From Actinotalea caeni (GTDB lineage Bacteria > Actinomycetota > Actinomycetes > Actinomycetales > Beutenbergiaceae): DNA of 64,000 nucleotides. The notes below the pieces were generated by a model. That model saw only the letters and a program-made list of their open reading frames with translations, had not been told where the DNA came from and did not search any database. Of the stretch, positions 1-8,439 are shown piece after piece (position 1 is the first letter of the stretch; each line of letters starts with the position of its first letter). The stretch is from positions 1 to 64,000 of the forward strand of contig NZ_WNXX01000008.1 in the NCBI RefSeq assembly GCF_009733795.1. The letters run 5' to 3'. Position numbers and translations under genes: made by a program.

Positions 1-115
1 CACCCGGGCGCGGCCACCCGGGCGCGGGCACCCGGGCGCGGGCACCCGGCACGGCCACCTGGGTGCGGCCACCTGGCGCGGGCCGCTGGGTGCGGCCACC
101 TGGGCGCGGGCGCCT
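1..115. repeat. GC-rich 13-14 bp tandem repeat
   Basis: About eight degenerate tandem copies of a 13-14 bp unit of the form CACCYGGGYGCGG fill the left edge of the window. It continues beyond the edge, so its full length is unknown. No coding potential is convincing here; the long open frames that run through it are a by-product of the base composition. It lies downstream of the minus-strand ROK gene. Confidence 0.6.
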
Positions 116-167
116 ACGTGCGGGGCGCCGGCACCAGGCGCGGCGACCACTCGGCGACCCCACCTGG

Positions 168-235
168 CGAGCTCGTACACCTGTGCCGAGCTCGTACGGT
201 GCACGCTACGAGATCGGCAGCGGGCTACGAGATCG
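168..235. repeat. Family A intergenic palindrome, copy 1
   Basis: Two direct decamers CGAGCTCGTA at 168 and 187 are followed by two inverted decamers TACGAGATCG at 207 and 226. The element is 68 bp and is centred on GTGCAC at 199-204. A second element at 47363-47430 has the same length, the same 19/20/19 spacing and the same centre. It sits in non-coding DNA downstream of the ROK gene. Its function is unknown; a protein-binding array or a REP-like element are both possible. Confidence 0.75.
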
Positions 236-299
236 CGGGCCGGGACGAGGGGGCGGGCCGGGACGAGGAGGCGGGGCTGCGCGCATGGCCTGCTGCGCG

Positions 300-1478
300 T
301 CAGGCCAGGCGCAGCGGGTCGGCGAGCAGGTCGGCGAAGGCGGCCTCGGCCGCCCCGATCATGAGGCGGTCCTCCCCCAGCGCCGCGACGCGGAGCTCGA
401 GGTCGTCGGCGACGCCGGTCATCGCCTGCTCGGCGACGGCGTCGCGCAGGCCGGCGAGGGCGGGCGCGGCCAGCGTCGCGAGGAACCCGCCGAGCACGAC
501 GACCGACGGGTCGAGCACGTTGACCGCGTTGGCGAGGGCGGTCGCGAGCACGCGCCGCTGCCGGTCCACCTCGGCGGGGACCGCCGGGTCGGTGGCGGTC
601 GCGATCGCCTCGGCGAGCGTGGGCTCGTCGGCGCTGCGCAGCCCGACGGCGTCGAGCAGCCGGGCCCTGCTGACCTCGTCCTCGAGCACCGCGGCGCCGG
701 TCTCCGGGCCGGCGCGGCGGTCGGCTGTGGCCGCGATGCCGGGCCGGTTCTGCCCGAACTCGCCCGCGTACCCGTGCGCGCCCGCGACCGGGTGCCCGGC
801 GACGACGAGACCGCCGCCGATGCCGCTCGCGCCGCCGTTGAGGTAGACGAGGTCGTCGACGCCCCGGCCGGCCCCGAACCGGTGCTCGGCGACCGCGCCC
901 AGGCTCGCGTCGTTGCCGACGGCGACCGGCAGCCCGGTGGCCTCCTCGACGAGCGCGCGCACCGGGGCGTCGCGCCACTCCAGGTGCGGCGCGTACCGGA
1001 CCAGACCGTCCGAGGCACGCACGAGGCCCGGCACCGCGAGCCCGACGCCGACCAGGTGGGTCTCGACGAGCGGGCCGGCCTGCCAGCGCTCGACGACCGC
1101 CCGGGTGAGCTCCGCCGTCTCGGCCGGGGTGACGAGGCTGCTCGTCTCGACGCGCTCGCGCACCACGACCTGGCCGCCGAGGCCGACCGCGGCGAGCGTG
1201 ACGGCGTCGACCTCGGGGTTGACCGCGACGGCCAGCACGCCGGGGTGCGCGGCGAGCACGGGCGAGGGCCGACCGACGCGGTTGGTCTCCTCGGGCGCGC
1301 GCTCCTCGACGAGCCCGAGGTCGACCAGCTCGGCCGCGAGCGCGGCGACGGTCGAGCGGTTGAGGCCGGTCAGCGCGGTCAGCCGCGCGCGCGAGGACGG
1401 TCCGTGCAGGTGCACCAGCCGGAGCACCGCCGCGAGGTTGCCCGAGCGCACGCCCTCGCTCCCACGACGCTCCGCCAC
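300..1478 (-). CDS. ROK-family transcriptional regulator (zinc motif absent)
   Basis: A 392-residue ROK (NagC/XylR type) protein. A winged helix-turn-helix at about residues 10-65 (SRARLTALTGLNRSTVAAL) is followed by the sugar-kinase-like ROK domain (NDASLGAVAEHRFGAG, AGEFG, near-C-terminal DPSVVVLGG). ROK repressors normally carry a CxCGxxGC zinc cluster and a histidine after AGE(I/F)G. Here the His is Gln (AGEFGQ) and no cysteines follow, so the protein looks zinc-free. I chose GTG at 1478 because TACAGT lies six bases upstream, which fits a leaderless mRNA; an in-frame GTG at 1508 is the alternative. It probably represses a sugar gene set, but no target is adjacent in the window. Confidence 0.85.
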   Translation of the reverse strand: MAERRGSEGVRSGNLAAVLRLVHLHGPSSRARLTALTGLNRSTVAALAAELVDLGLVEERAPEETNRVGRPSPVLAAHPGVLAVAVNPEVDAVTLAAVGLGGQVVVRERVETSSLVTPAETAELTRAVVERWQAGPLVETHLVGVGLAVPGLVRASDGLVRYAPHLEWRDAPVRALVEEATGLPVAVGNDASLGAVAEHRFGAGRGVDDLVYLNGGASGIGGGLVVAGHPVAGAHGYAGEFGQNRPGIAATADRRAGPETGAAVLEDEVSRARLLDAVGLRSADEPTLAEAIATATDPAVPAEVDRQRRVLATALANAVNVLDPSVVVLGGFLATLAAPALAGLRDAVAEQAMTGVADDLELRVAALGEDRLMIGAAEAAFADLLADPLRLA

Positions 1479-1602
1479 GCCAGCACTGTAGTTGCCCGGG
1501 TGGTCCACGCCCGCGCAGCGAGCCCCGGCGCCCGCCGGTGGCTACCCGTTCGTGCCGCACCTCGTGACCGGCAGGAACTAGGCGCGCGCGGCGTCGTCGA
1601 GG

Positions 1603-2508
1603 TCACCGCGAGGCGTCGGGCGCTCGGACGGCGAGGGCCTCGGCGGCTATCTCGACGAGCCGGTGGTCGTGGGTCTCCTCGTGCGCCGTGATGGTGACGA
1701 CGGCGTCGCGGGCGTCGTCGACGTAGACGTACTGCCCGTAGAGGCCGTCGAGGCGCCAGCCCTCGCCGGGTCCGGCCCAGGTGGCGAGGCCGTAGCGGGC
1801 GAAGCGGCCGGGGCGGCCGCTCGGGTCGGTCTGCACCCAGTCCGCGTGCATGGCATCGACCCACCCGCCGCTGACGAGGCGCCGGCCGTTCCAGACGCCG
1901 CGGTCGCGCAGCAGGCGTCCGATCCGCGCGAGCTCCGCGGTGCGCAGCTGCAGACCGGTGCCACCGATGATCCAGCCGAGCGGGCACCGGTGCCACTGCG
2001 GGTCGTGGATGCCGAGCGGGTCGAACAGGCGCGGCAGCAGCCAGTCCCGCACGTCGCCCACGAGCGCCCCGAGCATCCGCATCGCCACGTAGGTGCTGGC
2101 GTCGGAGTACTGGAACAGCTCGCCCGGGCCACGGCTGGGGCGGCGCAGCATCTCCTGGGCGAGGTCGGGCCACCGGACGCCGTGGTCGCCGAACCACGCG
2201 AAGTCGATCCCGCTCGTCATCGTCAGCAGGTGGCGCAGGGTCACGCGCTCGACGCCGTCGCCGAGGTCCATCGTCGTGAGGACGTCGCCGACGCGGGTGT
2301 CGAGCGACAGCAGCCCGTCGTCGACGGCGATTCCGGCCGCGAGCGCGCTCACGCCCTTCGACACCGAGTAGATGTCGACGCGGTCGTCGCTGCGCCAGCG
2401 GTGCTGGGCCTCGTCGTCGCCCACGAGCACGTGCACCCCGTACGCGCCCAGGCGCTCGGCGTCGATCGCGGTCACCATCCGGTCGAGGACGTCGGTCGCG
2501 GTGGTCAC
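1603..2508 (-). CDS. Serine hydrolase, beta-lactamase/class C fold
   Basis: A 301-residue cytoplasmic beta-lactamase-family (PF00144) hydrolase. The catalytic SxxK is SVSK at about residue 47, and a YSD tyrosine motif follows in FQYSDAS near residue 140. No signal peptide is seen, so an esterase, amidase or peptidase role inside the cell is more likely than drug resistance. The GTG start at 2508 overlaps the stop of the upstream dinB gene by four bases (GTGA), so the two are translationally coupled. The substrate cannot be deduced. Confidence 0.85.
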   Translation of the reverse strand: MTTATDVLDRMVTAIDAERLGAYGVHVLVGDDEAQHRWRSDDRVDIYSVSKGVSALAAGIAVDDGLLSLDTRVGDVLTTMDLGDGVERVTLRHLLTMTSGIDFAWFGDHGVRWPDLAQEMLRRPSRGPGELFQYSDASTYVAMRMLGALVGDVRDWLLPRLFDPLGIHDPQWHRCPLGWIIGGTGLQLRTAELARIGRLLRDRGVWNGRRLVSGGWVDAMHADWVQTDPSGRPGRFARYGLATWAGPGEGWRLDGLYGQYVYVDDARDAVVTITAHEETHDHRLVEIAAEALAVRAPDASR

Positions 2509-3578
2509 CCCGCGACGGTAGCCGCCCCCGGTGACGGCTCCGCGAGGTCGAGGCGGACCCCGAGCAGACGGACCGGCCGCTCGATCTCGAACCTGGCCAG
2601 CGCGACCTCGGCACGCTCGCGCAGCGCCGCGAGGTCGGTGGTGGGCTCGGGCAGCTTCGCGGCGCGGGTGCGGGTCCAGAACGACGCCGTCCGCACCGTC
2701 ACCGCGACATGGGTCGCCACCCGGCCCTCGGCGAGCAGCAGCGCGTGGACGTCGTCGAGGAGGGCGAGCACCGCCGTCGTGATCTCCTCGCGGCTGGTGA
2801 GGTCCGTCGGGTAGGTGACCTGCTTGCTGACGGACCTGCGTACCCACGGCTCGGTGGTGACGGTGCGGCTGGCGCCGCCGCGCGCGAGCCGGCGCAGACC
2901 CGGCCCGATCGTGGGGCCGAACCAGGCGGCGAGCGCGTCGGCGTCCGCGTGACCGAGGTCGGCGACGGTGACGATGCCGTGCTCGGCGAGCCGCGCCGCG
3001 GTCTTCGTGCCGATCCCCCACAGGTCCGCGACGGGGCGCTCGCCCATGACCTGCCACCAGGTGTCGCGGTCGAGCCGGAACACCCCGCCCGGCTTGCCGA
3101 ACGATGTCGCCATCTTGGCGCGCTCCTTGGTGTCGCCGATCCCGACGGCGCAGGTCAGGCCGGTCTCCTCGCGCACGCGGGCGCGGATCGCGTCGGCCAG
3201 CGTGTGCGGGTCGTCGGTCTCGGCGCCGACGAACGCCTCGTCCCAGCCCCACACCTCGACCGGGTGGCCGAAGGACCGGAGCACGGCCATCACCTCGGCC
3301 GAGGCGGCCTCGTAGGTGGGGTGGTCGCTCGGGAGGAAGACGGCGTCGGGCGCCTTGCGAAGCGCGGCACGCAGCGGCATCCCGCTGTGCACGCCGAGCG
3401 CGCGTGCCTCGTAGGTGGCGGTGGCCACAACCTGGCGCGGGCGCGTGGGGTCCCCGTCGCCGCCGACCACCACCGCCTTGCCGGCCAGTTCCGGGCGCCG
3501 CCGGATCTCGACCGCAGCGAGGAACTGGTCGAGGTCGACGTGGAACAGCCACCACGCCTTCGCGTCCTCGCCGGCCAT
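2505..3578 (-). CDS. dinB: Y-family DNA polymerase IV
   Basis: A 357-residue translesion polymerase. The N-terminal FHVDLDQFLAAVE carries the first metal-binding Asp, ARALGVHSGMPL is the family signature, and WGWDEAF holds the second catalytic Asp-Glu. In most Pol IV proteins this motif is S(I/V)DE, so the serine position is Trp here, which marks a divergent DinB branch. Helix-hairpin-helix (LWGIGTKTAARLAEHGI) and little-finger regions are present, and no obvious beta-clamp motif is seen at the C-terminus. It is coupled to the downstream serine hydrolase. It would copy past damaged bases with low fidelity. Confidence 0.9.
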   Translation of the reverse strand: MAGEDAKAWWLFHVDLDQFLAAVEIRRRPELAGKAVVVGGDGDPTRPRQVVATATYEARALGVHSGMPLRAALRKAPDAVFLPSDHPTYEAASAEVMAVLRSFGHPVEVWGWDEAFVGAETDDPHTLADAIRARVREETGLTCAVGIGDTKERAKMATSFGKPGGVFRLDRDTWWQVMGERPVADLWGIGTKTAARLAEHGIVTVADLGHADADALAAWFGPTIGPGLRRLARGGASRTVTTEPWVRRSVSKQVTYPTDLTSREEITTAVLALLDDVHALLLAEGRVATHVAVTVRTASFWTRTRAAKLPEPTTDLAALRERAEVALARFEIERPVRLLGVRLDLAEPSPGAATVAG

Positions 3579-3611
3579 GGTCGCCAGGCTAGTCCTGGCG
3601 GCGGTGCGGGG

Positions 3612-6101
3612 TCAGGGGCGTGCGCCGCCCGGACTGACCGGGAGGGCTGCGACCTGGCCCACCGCCGCACCGAGCAGCTGGTTGGCGGAGCGGAGCACGG
3701 TCGGCGCCAGCACGGCCTCCGGGTCGAGCGGACCGCCGGCCACCACGGCGAGCTGCAAGCTCTCACCGGGCAGGAGGCTGATCAGCGAGTCGTCGACGGT
3801 CGCGTCCGGGTGCGCGCGGTCGGCGAGCACGACGACGTCGCGCACGTACGAGGCCGCGGTCACCGTGATCACCGCGCCGTCCGCGCTCGTGACCGCCGTC
3901 GCCGTCATCGCGTCGGGATCGAGGCGCTGCTCGAGCACGTCGGCGTAGTCGTGCACCACTGGTGCGTAGCCGGGCAGCTCCGCGAGCAGGATCTCGGCGG
4001 CGGGATCGGCGGCCGTGGCGACGTCGGCCGGAACCCGGACGCGGGTGACGCCGCGTGCGGGCACCACGGCCTCGGCCACGGTCCGCGCGAGCGCGGTACC
4101 CGCGAAGTCGTGGCGGGTGATCACGGCCTCGCCGACCGTGGGCTCGTCGGTGTCGTTGAGGATCACGAGCTCCAGCCCGCCGTCGGCCGTCGGTTGCAGC
4201 GTGGCGAACCGGGCGGCGTAGACCTGGCGCAGCGCGTACCACAGCGGCTTGCGGCGCTCGGCGTGGTCGACCGCGGCCCACGAGACCGAGGGCCAGTTGT
4301 CGTTGAGCTGCCACACCACCGTGCCGGTGTTGAGCGGCGCGAGCGCACGGAAGTGCGAGACGCCGAACCGGATCGCGTGGGCCTGGTTGAGCTGGGTGGT
4401 CAGGTGCCAGTCGTCGAAGGTGCGCGGGGGCGGGAAGTGCCCGGTGTAGCCGCGCTCGAGCTTGAGGTTGCCCTCCTCGGCCTTCTGGTGCACCAGCAGC
4501 TGGTGGCCGTAGGGGTCGAGCGGTTCGTCGTGGACGGCGTCGAGCAGCGTGGTCCAGGCGGGCGGGGCCTGGAAGCCGAACTCGGCCACGAAACGCGGCC
4601 GCCAGTCGCGGTAGCGGGTGTAGTCCTCGCGGTTCCACACGTCCCAGATGTGCACGGTCCCGTTGGCCTCGTCGTTGGGCGCCATCAACGGCGACGGCGA
4701 GAAGGGGCTGCCGGGGATGTAGGGCCGGGTGGGGTCGAGCTCGGCGACCAGCCGCGGCAGCAGGTCGACGTAGTAGCCCTCGCCCCAGGTGCGGCCCGCC
4801 AGCTCGGCGCGCCAGCCCCACTCGACGTAACCCCACACGTTCTCGTTGTTGCCGCACCACAGCACGAGCGCGGCGTGCGCGCTGAGCCGCGCGACGTGCT
4901 CGCGGGCCTCGGCCTCGACCTCGCGGGCGAGCCACGGCTCCTCGGCGTACGCAGCGCACGCGAACAGGAAGTCCTGCCACACGAGCACGCCCTGCTCGGA
5001 GCAGATCTCGTAGAAGTCCTCCGACTCGTACAGGCCACCACCCCACACGCGCAGCAGGTTCATGTTGGCCTCGACGGCGTCGCGCACCCTCCGCTTCAGC
5101 CTCGCCTCATCGATCGCGGGGAAGAAGGCGTGGTCCGGGATCCAGTTGGCGCCGCGGACCTGGATCGGGCGGTCGTTGACCCGCAGCACGAAGGGCGTGC
5201 CGTGCTCGTCGGGCGTCGTGTCGATCTCGACGGTGCGGAACCCCACCTTGTGCGTCCAGGTCTGGTCGGCCACCCGGACCACGACGTCGTACCGGTGCGG
5301 CTCGCCGTGCCCGATCGGCCACCACCGCTCGACGTCGGGCACCCGCACGCGCACCGCGCCCGTGGTGCGGACGGTGCCACCGGCCGCCCAGCTCTCGCCG
5401 CCGCGCGAGACGGTGACCTCGACCTCACGGTCGCGGGCGAGCCCGTCCTGCTGCAGCTCGACGTGCGCGGTCAGCACGCCGTCGGCGCCGTCGACGTCGA
5501 CGAGCGGTCGCACCTGCGCGATCCGTACCCCGCTCCAGCCCTCGATCGCGATCGAGCGCCAGATCCCGGAGGTCGCGACGTCGGGTCCCCAGTCCCAGCC
5601 GAAGTTCGAGGCGGTCTTGCGCAGGGTGTTGTACGGGTGGTGGTTGACGTGCGGGAGCGGACCGCCGTGCTGCCGCTCGCGCCGCTCGGCCTCGGGGACC
5701 GGCGCTGCGAAGGTCACGGCGATCTCGTTGCGGCCCTCGCGGAGGAGGTGCCCCACGTCCCACCGGTAGCTGCGGTGCTGGTTCTCCGTGACCGCGACGA
5801 CGTGACCGTTGAGCTCGACGGTCGCGAGCGTGTCGAGGCCGTGCGCGACCAGGTCGTGGCGGTCGTCGCCACCCGGGTGCCAGTCGAAGCTGCGGTGGTA
5901 CCGCCACGTGGTCGCCCCGATCCACTGCTGTGAGGTCTCGTTGTCACCGTCGAGCGGCGGGGCGATCAGGCCCGCCGCGTGCAGGTCGAGGTGGACGCAA
6001 CCGGGTACCGCGGCGGCGATGTCGGCGCCCCGGAGCTGGTCAGGCACGTCTCCGTCGACGACCCGCAACGTCCACGGTCCATCAAGGCTGATGCTCGTCA
6101 C
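3612..6101 (-). CDS. Beta-mannosidase, GH2
   Basis: An 829-residue GH2 enzyme that should release terminal beta-mannosyl residues from manno-oligosaccharides. A jelly-roll sugar-binding domain (about 1-180) and an Ig-like domain precede the TIM barrel. Glu420 in WCGNNENVW is the predicted acid/base and Glu507 in VAEFGFQ the nucleophile, the pattern of bacterial beta-mannosidases rather than beta-galactosidases. There is no signal peptide, so it acts on imported sugars. I chose GTG at 6101 because AAGGA lies about seven bases upstream and MTSISLDGPW begins the domain. It follows a ROK regulator on the same strand, and the upstream DNA shares CTAAGTTA with the transporter promoter at 8.36 kb. 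Confidence 0.88.
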   Translation of the reverse strand: MTSISLDGPWTLRVVDGDVPDQLRGADIAAAVPGCVHLDLHAAGLIAPPLDGDNETSQQWIGATTWRYHRSFDWHPGGDDRHDLVAHGLDTLATVELNGHVVAVTENQHRSYRWDVGHLLREGRNEIAVTFAAPVPEAERRERQHGGPLPHVNHHPYNTLRKTASNFGWDWGPDVATSGIWRSIAIEGWSGVRIAQVRPLVDVDGADGVLTAHVELQQDGLARDREVEVTVSRGGESWAAGGTVRTTGAVRVRVPDVERWWPIGHGEPHRYDVVVRVADQTWTHKVGFRTVEIDTTPDEHGTPFVLRVNDRPIQVRGANWIPDHAFFPAIDEARLKRRVRDAVEANMNLLRVWGGGLYESEDFYEICSEQGVLVWQDFLFACAAYAEEPWLAREVEAEAREHVARLSAHAALVLWCGNNENVWGYVEWGWRAELAGRTWGEGYYVDLLPRLVAELDPTRPYIPGSPFSPSPLMAPNDEANGTVHIWDVWNREDYTRYRDWRPRFVAEFGFQAPPAWTTLLDAVHDEPLDPYGHQLLVHQKAEEGNLKLERGYTGHFPPPRTFDDWHLTTQLNQAHAIRFGVSHFRALAPLNTGTVVWQLNDNWPSVSWAAVDHAERRKPLWYALRQVYAARFATLQPTADGGLELVILNDTDEPTVGEAVITRHDFAGTALARTVAEAVVPARGVTRVRVPADVATAADPAAEILLAELPGYAPVVHDYADVLEQRLDPDAMTATAVTSADGAVITVTAASYVRDVVVLADRAHPDATVDDSLISLLPGESLQLAVVAGGPLDPEAVLAPTVLRSANQLLGAAVGQVAALPVSPGGARP

Positions 6102-6143
6102 GGTCGTCCTTCTGCACGGCGGTGTGGGGGTCAGGCGCCGCAC

Positions 6144-6174
6144 ACACTTTCATCGGCTGCCTAAGTTAGTCAAG
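6144..6174 (-). promoter_or_regulatory. Candidate promoter/operator of the GH2 gene
   Basis: On the minus strand TTGACT (6173-6168) stands about 17-18 bases before a weak -10 (AAAGTG or AAGTGT). The word CTAAGTTA at 6161-6168 overlaps the -35 and recurs at 8384-8391 in the transporter promoter. A shared operator for the ROK or LacI-like regulator between them is the simplest reading; the -10 is poor. Confidence 0.4.
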
Positions 6175-6185
6175 TCCCCGCCGGG

Positions 6186-7388
6186 TTAGGCCAGCTCGGA
6201 GACCACACCCAGATGCCGCGGCGCGAGCTCCAGCTGGAGCACGAGCGCAGCGCTGCCCACCGCGGCGGCGTCGGAGATCTGGGCCGAGAGCCGGACGTCG
6301 ACGCCGTGCCTGCCGCGCGCGTGGAACGAGGTCGCGAGGCGGTGCCGCACGGCGGCGAGATAGATCGAGCCCGCGACCGCGAACGACGGGCCTGCCAGCA
6401 CGACCGAGTCGAGGTCGAGGACGTTGGCGAGCATGAGCACCGCGTCGGCGATGTGCTCGGCGGACTCCTCGATCAGCGACGTGGCGAGCGGGTCCCCGAG
6501 CACGGCGGCCGTGGCGACGGCGGCGAAGTCGGTGAACGGGTCCGCGGGCTCGGGAAGCACGACCGAGGACGTGCGTCCCCGCGCCAGCGCCGCGCGGGCG
6601 TTGGCCGCCACGGCGGCGGGGCCGGCGAGGTCGTCGAGACCGGTCTGCGCCGCACGACCGACACCGAGGCCGACCGGGCCCAAGGCCCCCGCGTTGCCGC
6701 TCGCGCCGCGGTAGAGGCTCCCGGCCAGCACGATCCCCGCACCGATGCCTACCCCCATGTACAACGTGCAGTGCGCCTTGGAGTCCCCGTCACCGCTGGC
6801 CCAGAACTCCCCGATCGCCGCGGCTGCCGAGTTGGTCTCGACCTCGACGTCCAGACCCGCGGCATCCGCCAGCGCGTCACGCACCCCGAAGCCCTCCCAC
6901 CGCGGCAACGAGGTCGAGGACAGGATCGACCCGTGCTCGAGATCGACGACGCCCGGCAGGGCGAGGCCGAGCCCGACGACGACCTCCCGCGGCAGCCCGG
7001 CCACGGCGAGCAGGTGCTCGACGTCGCGCGCGATGCTCGCCACCACGACCTCCGGCGCCTCGTCCCGGGCGCCGCGGACGCGGGTCCGCGCGACGATCGC
7101 GCCGGCCGCGTCGACCACGGCGAGGATGATCCAGTCCGCGCCGAGCTGGACTCCCACGGCGCAGCGCGCACGCGGGTTGAGCACGAGCTTGACGCGAGGC
7201 TTGCCACCGGTGAACTCGCGCTCGCCGGACTCGACGAGCAGGCCGTCGTCGAGAAGCCCTCGGACGACCGTGGAGATCGTGGCCTGCGTGAGCCCGGTGA
7301 TCTCGGCCAGCTCGACCCGGGAGACGGCCCGGCGCTGTCGCACGACGTCGAGGACGAGACCCCTGCTCGTTGCCGCTGCTGTGCGCAC
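6186..7388 (-). CDS. ROK-family repressor of the mannoside locus
   Basis: A 400-residue ROK regulator with an N-terminal winged helix (SRVELAEITGLTQATISTVVRGL, about residues 20-45) and a C-terminal ROK domain (LGLALPGVVDL, GVGIGAGIVLAG, VLDLDSVVLAGPS). The zinc-binding Cys cluster and the AGE(I/F)GH motif are degenerate (GNAGALGPVG). GTG at 7388 is chosen because GAGGAG lies about six bases upstream; longer in-frame extensions would run through the divergent neighbour. It stands between the GH2 gene and the transporter, divergent from the LacI-like sensor by 46 bp, and probably controls both sides. Confidence 0.88.
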   Translation of the reverse strand: MRTAAATSRGLVLDVVRQRRAVSRVELAEITGLTQATISTVVRGLLDDGLLVESGEREFTGGKPRVKLVLNPRARCAVGVQLGADWIILAVVDAAGAIVARTRVRGARDEAPEVVVASIARDVEHLLAVAGLPREVVVGLGLALPGVVDLEHGSILSSTSLPRWEGFGVRDALADAAGLDVEVETNSAAAAIGEFWASGDGDSKAHCTLYMGVGIGAGIVLAGSLYRGASGNAGALGPVGLGVGRAAQTGLDDLAGPAAVAANARAALARGRTSSVVLPEPADPFTDFAAVATAAVLGDPLATSLIEESAEHIADAVLMLANVLDLDSVVLAGPSFAVAGSIYLAAVRHRLATSFHARGRHGVDVRLSAQISDAAAVGSAALVLQLELAPRHLGVVSELA

Positions 7389-7434
7389 GCGCTCTCCTCG
7401 CTCACCATCGGGCGCCGTGGGCCATACTGCCGAG

Positions 7435-8316
7435 GTGAGCAGTCGCGGCCAGGCGTCATCGGCGACCCTACCGGCGCCCACACCCCCCGTGCGGTTCGGC
7501 ATGGCGGTGCTCCGCGCGCCCGGCCATCGAGGGATGGATGTGTTCTTCTCGGGCCTGCTGGACGGCATGGACCCGGTGCTGCAGGCCGCTGGCGCTGCCA
7601 TCGAGCTGCTGATCGTCGGCTCCCCCGAGGAGGAGCGCGTCGCGCTGCGACGCTGGGCCGAGGCAGGCCTGGTCGGGGGCGTGGTCATCGCGGATCTGGT
7701 CGAGGACGACCCGCGCCCCACCCTGTGCCGGGAGCTCGGGATGCCCGCCGTCGCTCTGGGTGGGTGCGACGACGAGGCGACCTCCGCCGTCCTCGTCGAC
7801 AACGCGGCCGCCATGCGGCTCGGCGTCGCGCACCTGACCGGCCTCGGCCACCGGCGGCTGGGGCGCGTCTCCGGCCCGAGCCGGCTGCGGCACACGCGCC
7901 AGCGCGATCTGGCCTTCGCCGAGGAGCTGGCCGCGCGTGGCGCGTCGAGCGAGACCCTCGAGGGCGACTACACCGAGGAGCGCGGCTACCGCGCCACCGC
8001 CGGCATGCTCGCCCGGCCGGACCGCCCGACGGCGATCGTCTACGACAACGACGAGATGGCGATCGGTGGGCTGCGCGCCGCGCGTGACGCCGGACTCGCG
8101 GTGCCGGGCGACCTGTCGGTGCTCGCGTGGGACGACTCGTCGGTCTCGCGCCTGGCGGACCCGCCGCTGTCGGTGATCAGCCGCGACGTGCACGAACTCG
8201 GCGGGCTGACGGCCCGGGCGCTGCTCGCTGCAGCCGCGGGGGATCTGGTGCACCTGGTGCACGACGCCGACGCCCAGGTGATCACCCGCCGCAGCACCGG
8301 TCCCGCACCGCGCTGA
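7435..8316 (+). CDS. LacI-type sensor domain lacking helix-turn-helix
   Basis: A 293-residue protein that matches only the effector-binding (periplasmic-binding-like) half of LacI/GalR regulators: VRFGMAVLRAPGHRGMDVFFSGLLDGM, VDNAAAMRLGVAHLTGLGHRRLG, TAIVYDNDEMAIGGLRAARDAGLAVPGDLSVLAWDDS. The usual 50-60 residue DNA-binding N-terminus is absent, and the 46 bp to the divergent ROK gene leave no room for it. GTG at 7435 or ATG at 7501 may be the start. Either it is a 5'-truncated LacI gene or a stand-alone sugar sensor. It precedes the substrate-binding gene on the same strand. Confidence 0.8.
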   Translation: MSSRGQASSATLPAPTPPVRFGMAVLRAPGHRGMDVFFSGLLDGMDPVLQAAGAAIELLIVGSPEEERVALRRWAEAGLVGGVVIADLVEDDPRPTLCRELGMPAVALGGCDDEATSAVLVDNAAAMRLGVAHLTGLGHRRLGRVSGPSRLRHTRQRDLAFAEELAARGASSETLEGDYTEERGYRATAGMLARPDRPTAIVYDNDEMAIGGLRAARDAGLAVPGDLSVLAWDDSSVSRLADPPLSVISRDVHELGGLTARALLAAAAGDLVHLVHDADAQVITRRSTGPAPR

Positions 8317-8361
8317 CCAGGAAGCGCACCGGCGGCACCGCCCGCAGTTTCGCCGTGCCCG

Positions 8362-8391
8362 TTGACAGGCTTACTTAAGCGCTCTAAGTTA
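8362..8391 (+). promoter_or_regulatory. Promoter with embedded LacI/ROK-like operator
   Basis: TTGACA at 8362-8367, a 17-base spacer and TAAGTT at 8385-8390 form a good sigma-70-type promoter. Between and across them lies ACTTA-N7-TAAGT (8373-8389) with an AGCGCT core, typical of LacI-type operators. Binding there would block RNA polymerase, so sugar-inducible control of the ABC genes is likely. Confidence 0.6.
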
Positions 8392-8439
8392 CTCGCCAGC
8401 CGGTCAATGAACGCCCGGCCAAGACGTGAGGAGACAACG

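Noticed and set aside
1-115. A protein-coding low-complexity gene at the left edge
   Set aside because: All frames give Arg/Gly/Pro runs from a 13-14 bp DNA repeat without a ribosome site or domain.
2709-5933. A 1074-residue open frame antisense to dinB and the GH2 gene
   Set aside because: It is a composition artefact of high-GC coding DNA; its protein is Arg/Gly/Ala/Val-rich without any domain, while the opposite strand holds clear families.
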